Of a stretch of 7,227 bases of DNA, positions 5,728-7,227 are shown one piece after another; the first letter of the stretch is position 1, and each line of letters begins with the position of its first letter. The stretch comes from Pseudomonadota bacterium (GTDB lineage Bacteria > Pseudomonadota > Alphaproteobacteria > Acetobacterales > Acetobacteraceae): NCBI GenBank assembly GCA_021815835.1, contig JAKAZN010000082.1:1-7227 (forward strand), given 5' to 3'. The notes under the pieces are model-generated. The model was not told the origin of the DNA. It saw nothing but the letters and a program-made list of their open reading frames with translations, and did not search any database. Made by a program: the position numbers and the translations under genes.

Positions 5728-5759
5728 CGGCACGGAGGGCGCGGCACGGAGGGCGCGGC
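5726..5759 (+). repeat. 14-bp tandem repeat that duplicates the comEC ribosome binding site
   Basis: The unit CGCGGCACGGAGGG occurs twice back to back (5726-5739 and 5740-5753), followed by a partial third copy (CGCGGC, continuing into the A of the ATG). Each full unit contains GGAGG. The downstream one (5748-5752) lies seven bases before the comEC ATG, an ideal distance, and the upstream copy is 14 bases further away. The duplication is directly visible; an effect on translation is inference. Confidence 0.8.
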
Positions 5760-7227
5760 ATGACCCGGGATCGACTGGTCCTCTGGTTCCCCGTGGCGAT
5801 GGGGGCGGGGGTTTTGCTCTATTTCGCCGCGCGCTTCGAGCCGCCGGCCTGGGCGGGGCTGGCGCTGGCCGCGGCCGGCGCGTTCGGCGCGGCCACCGCC
5901 GGTTCGCGCCCCACCGAGGCACCGGCGCGGGCCTGGTTGCGCTTCGCCTTCGCCCTGCTGGCCGCCGCGGGGCTGGGCCTCGCCGCCGCGCAATGGGCCG
6001 CTGCCCGCGCCCCGCCTCTCGAGACCCTGCCCCGGCGCGCGACCATCGTCACCGGCACGGTGCGGATGGTGGAGCATCTGCCGCGCGGGCGGCGGATCAC
6101 CCTGGGGCGGGTCCGGCTGGATCCCGGCGGGATCTTGCGCCGGCGCGTGCGGGTGCGGCTGCGCGATACCGACCCGGCGCGCATCGGGCAGGGGGACCGG
6201 ATCGCGGTGCGCGCGCTGATCCGCGCGCCGTCGGGGCCCTTCGTCCCGGGCGGGTGGGATCTGCAGCGCGGGGCGTTCTTTGCCGGTTTCGCGGGATACG
6301 GGTTCGCCCTCGGCCCGGCGCGGGTGGTGGCGGCACGTCCGCCGGGCGCGGTCGCGGGTGGCATCGAACGTTTGCGCGAGACCATCCTGGTCCGCTTCCG
6401 CGACGCCCTGCCCGGCGCGCCCGGCGCCATCGCCGCCACCTTGTTCACCGGCGAGCAGACCGCGATCCCCGAAGCGGATCGCGAGGCGTTCCGCGCCTCG
6501 GGCCTGGCCCACCTGCTGGCGGTCGCCGGGCTGCATATCGGCATCGTCATGGGCCTGGTGTTCGGCGCGGCGCGCATGGCGCTGGCAGCATGGGAGTGGG
6601 GCGCCCTACGGCTGGCCGGCAAGCCGATCGCCGCGCTGGCGGCGCTGGCGGCCGGCGGGTTCTACATGGTGCTCACCGGGATGCATGTGCCGATCGAGCG
6701 CAGCTTCGCGATGGCCTGCCTGGTGACGATGGGCGTGCTCGCCGGGCGGCGGGCGGTCTCGCTGCGCGGCCTCGCCTTCGCCGGGGCGGCGCTGGTGCTG
6801 CTGGCGCCGGAGGAGGTGCCGGGGGTTTCGTTCCAGATGAGCTTTTCCGCCGTGCTGGCGCTGATCGCCGGCTACGAGGCGCTGCGGCCCTGGCTGCGCG
6901 CGCTGCACGGGGACGGGTCGCGCTGGCGGCGGGTGGCGGGGCATGTGGCGGCGCTGGCGCTGACCAGCCTGCTCGCCGGCGGGGCCTCGCTGCCCTTCGC
7001 GGCGTATCATTTCGGGCGCGTGCAGATCTGGTTCGTGCCGGCGAACATGATCGCCGTGCCGCTGACGGCGCTGTGGGTGATGCCGGCGGGGCTGGTGGCG
7101 CTCGCGCTGCTGCCGCTGCATCTGGAGGCGTTGGCGCTGGTGCCGATGGGCTGGGGTATCCGCGCGATCCTGGCGGTGGCGCGCGCGACGGCGGAGTTGC
7201 CGGGGGCCGTCATTCCGGTCGCGGCGA
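5760..7227 (+). CDS. comEC: ComEC/Rec2-family DNA uptake channel protein, C-terminus cut by window edge
   Basis: 489 codons are present with no stop before the right edge. ComEC is the inner-membrane channel that carries single-stranded DNA into the cytoplasm during natural transformation. The N-terminal part has hydrophobic segments at about residues 8-24, 30-47 and 61-79, then a soluble, beta-rich region at about 93-190 (the DUF4131/OB-like part). The Competence domain follows: LFTGEQTAIPEADREAFRAS (228-247), then GLAHLLAVAGLHIGIVMGLV (248-267), the family hallmark with His251 and His259. SFQMSFSAVLALIAGYEAL (357-375) and further membrane segments follow to the edge. The ATG at 5760 has GGAGG seven bases upstream. 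The C-terminal metallo-beta-lactamase-like domain found in many ComEC proteins would lie beyond the window if present. It is divergent from proA. Presence of the gene does not prove competence, since it is widespread in alphaproteobacteria. Confidence 0.95.
   Translation, partial: MTRDRLVLWFPVAMGAGVLLYFAARFEPPAWAGLALAAAGAFGAATAGSRPTEAPARAWLRFAFALLAAAGLGLAAAQWAAARAPPLETLPRRATIVTGTVRMVEHLPRGRRITLGRVRLDPGGILRRRVRVRLRDTDPARIGQGDRIAVRALIRAPSGPFVPGGWDLQRGAFFAGFAGYGFALGPARVVAARPPGAVAGGIERLRETILVRFRDALPGAPGAIAATLFTGEQTAIPEADREAFRASGLAHLLAVAGLHIGIVMGLVFGAARMALAAWEWGALRLAGKPIAALAALAAGGFYMVLTGMHVPIERSFAMACLVTMGVLAGRRAVSLRGLAFAGAALVLLAPEEVPGVSFQMSFSAVLALIAGYEALRPWLRALHGDGSRWRRVAGHVAALALTSLLAGGASLPFAAYHFGRVQIWFVPANMIAVPLTALWVMPAGLVALALLPLHLEALALVPMGWGIRAILAVARATAELPGAVIPVAA

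Noticed and set aside
3605..5761. 718-codon minus-strand frame continuing upstream of nadD
   Set aside because: Only its last 191 residues are NadD. The rest overlaps proA in another frame and is an Arg/Pro-rich shadow, so it is not a fusion protein.
5536..5763. 75-codon plus-strand frame from GTG whose TGA overlaps the comEC ATG
   Set aside because: It runs through the palindromic repeat, shows no protein family, and has no ribosome binding site that I can see. The ATGA overlap is probably chance.
5604..6536. 310-codon minus-strand frame opposite comEC
   Set aside because: Low-complexity Arg/Pro/Gly/Gln composition and antisense to the well-supported comEC N-terminus.
6606..7121. 171-codon minus-strand frame rich in Gln, Arg and His
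   Set aside because: Antisense shadow of the membrane segments of comEC, whose Leu/Ala/Val codons read as Gln/Arg/His on the other strand.

Overview
The window is a very GC-rich stretch of bacterial chromosome. The gene content (proA-nadD-rsfS on one strand, a comEC/Rec2 gene divergent from it, and a GMC/GST/haloacid-dehalogenase group) and the strong G/C bias at third codon positions suggest an alphaproteobacterium, perhaps Rhodospirillales/Acetobacteraceae. The taxon is an inference from style and gene order, not a proof. There are eight protein genes: seven on the minus strand and one, comEC, on the plus strand. The genes at both window edges (HAD dehalogenase at the left, comEC at the right) are cut. 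I see no rRNA, tRNA, CRISPR, insertion sequence or prophage gene. No gene-free stretch exceeds 300 bases.

Right to left, in the direction of minus-strand transcription: the 269-base region 5491-5759 separates divergent proA and comEC. It holds a perfect dispersed-type palindrome, a 9-bp inverted repeat and a 14-bp tandem repeat that duplicates the comEC Shine-Dalgarno sequence. Then come three housekeeping genes: proA (proline synthesis, gamma-glutamyl phosphate reductase), nadD (NAD synthesis) and rsfS (ribosome silencing factor). The nadD-rsfS junction has a strong GC hairpin, and the true rsfS start is unclear.

After a 111-base gap comes a second minus-strand group that looks like an accessory catabolic or detoxification operon. 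It runs from a RidA-like protein without the catalytic arginine, to a glutathione S-transferase, a GMC-family FAD alcohol dehydrogenase/oxidase, and a type II (L-2-)haloacid dehalogenase whose start codon lies one base after the GMC stop. The first three each have a recognisable ribosome binding site, and the last is probably translationally coupled. A joint role in oxidising and dehalogenating, or otherwise detoxifying, a small organic compound is plausible but unproven.

I found no clear evidence of a wholly new biological system. The points most worth a second look are the comEC leader repeat, the Rid protein lacking Arg105, the nadD-rsfS junction, and the RidA/GST/GMC/HAD cassette sitting where some alphaproteobacteria carry rlmH.
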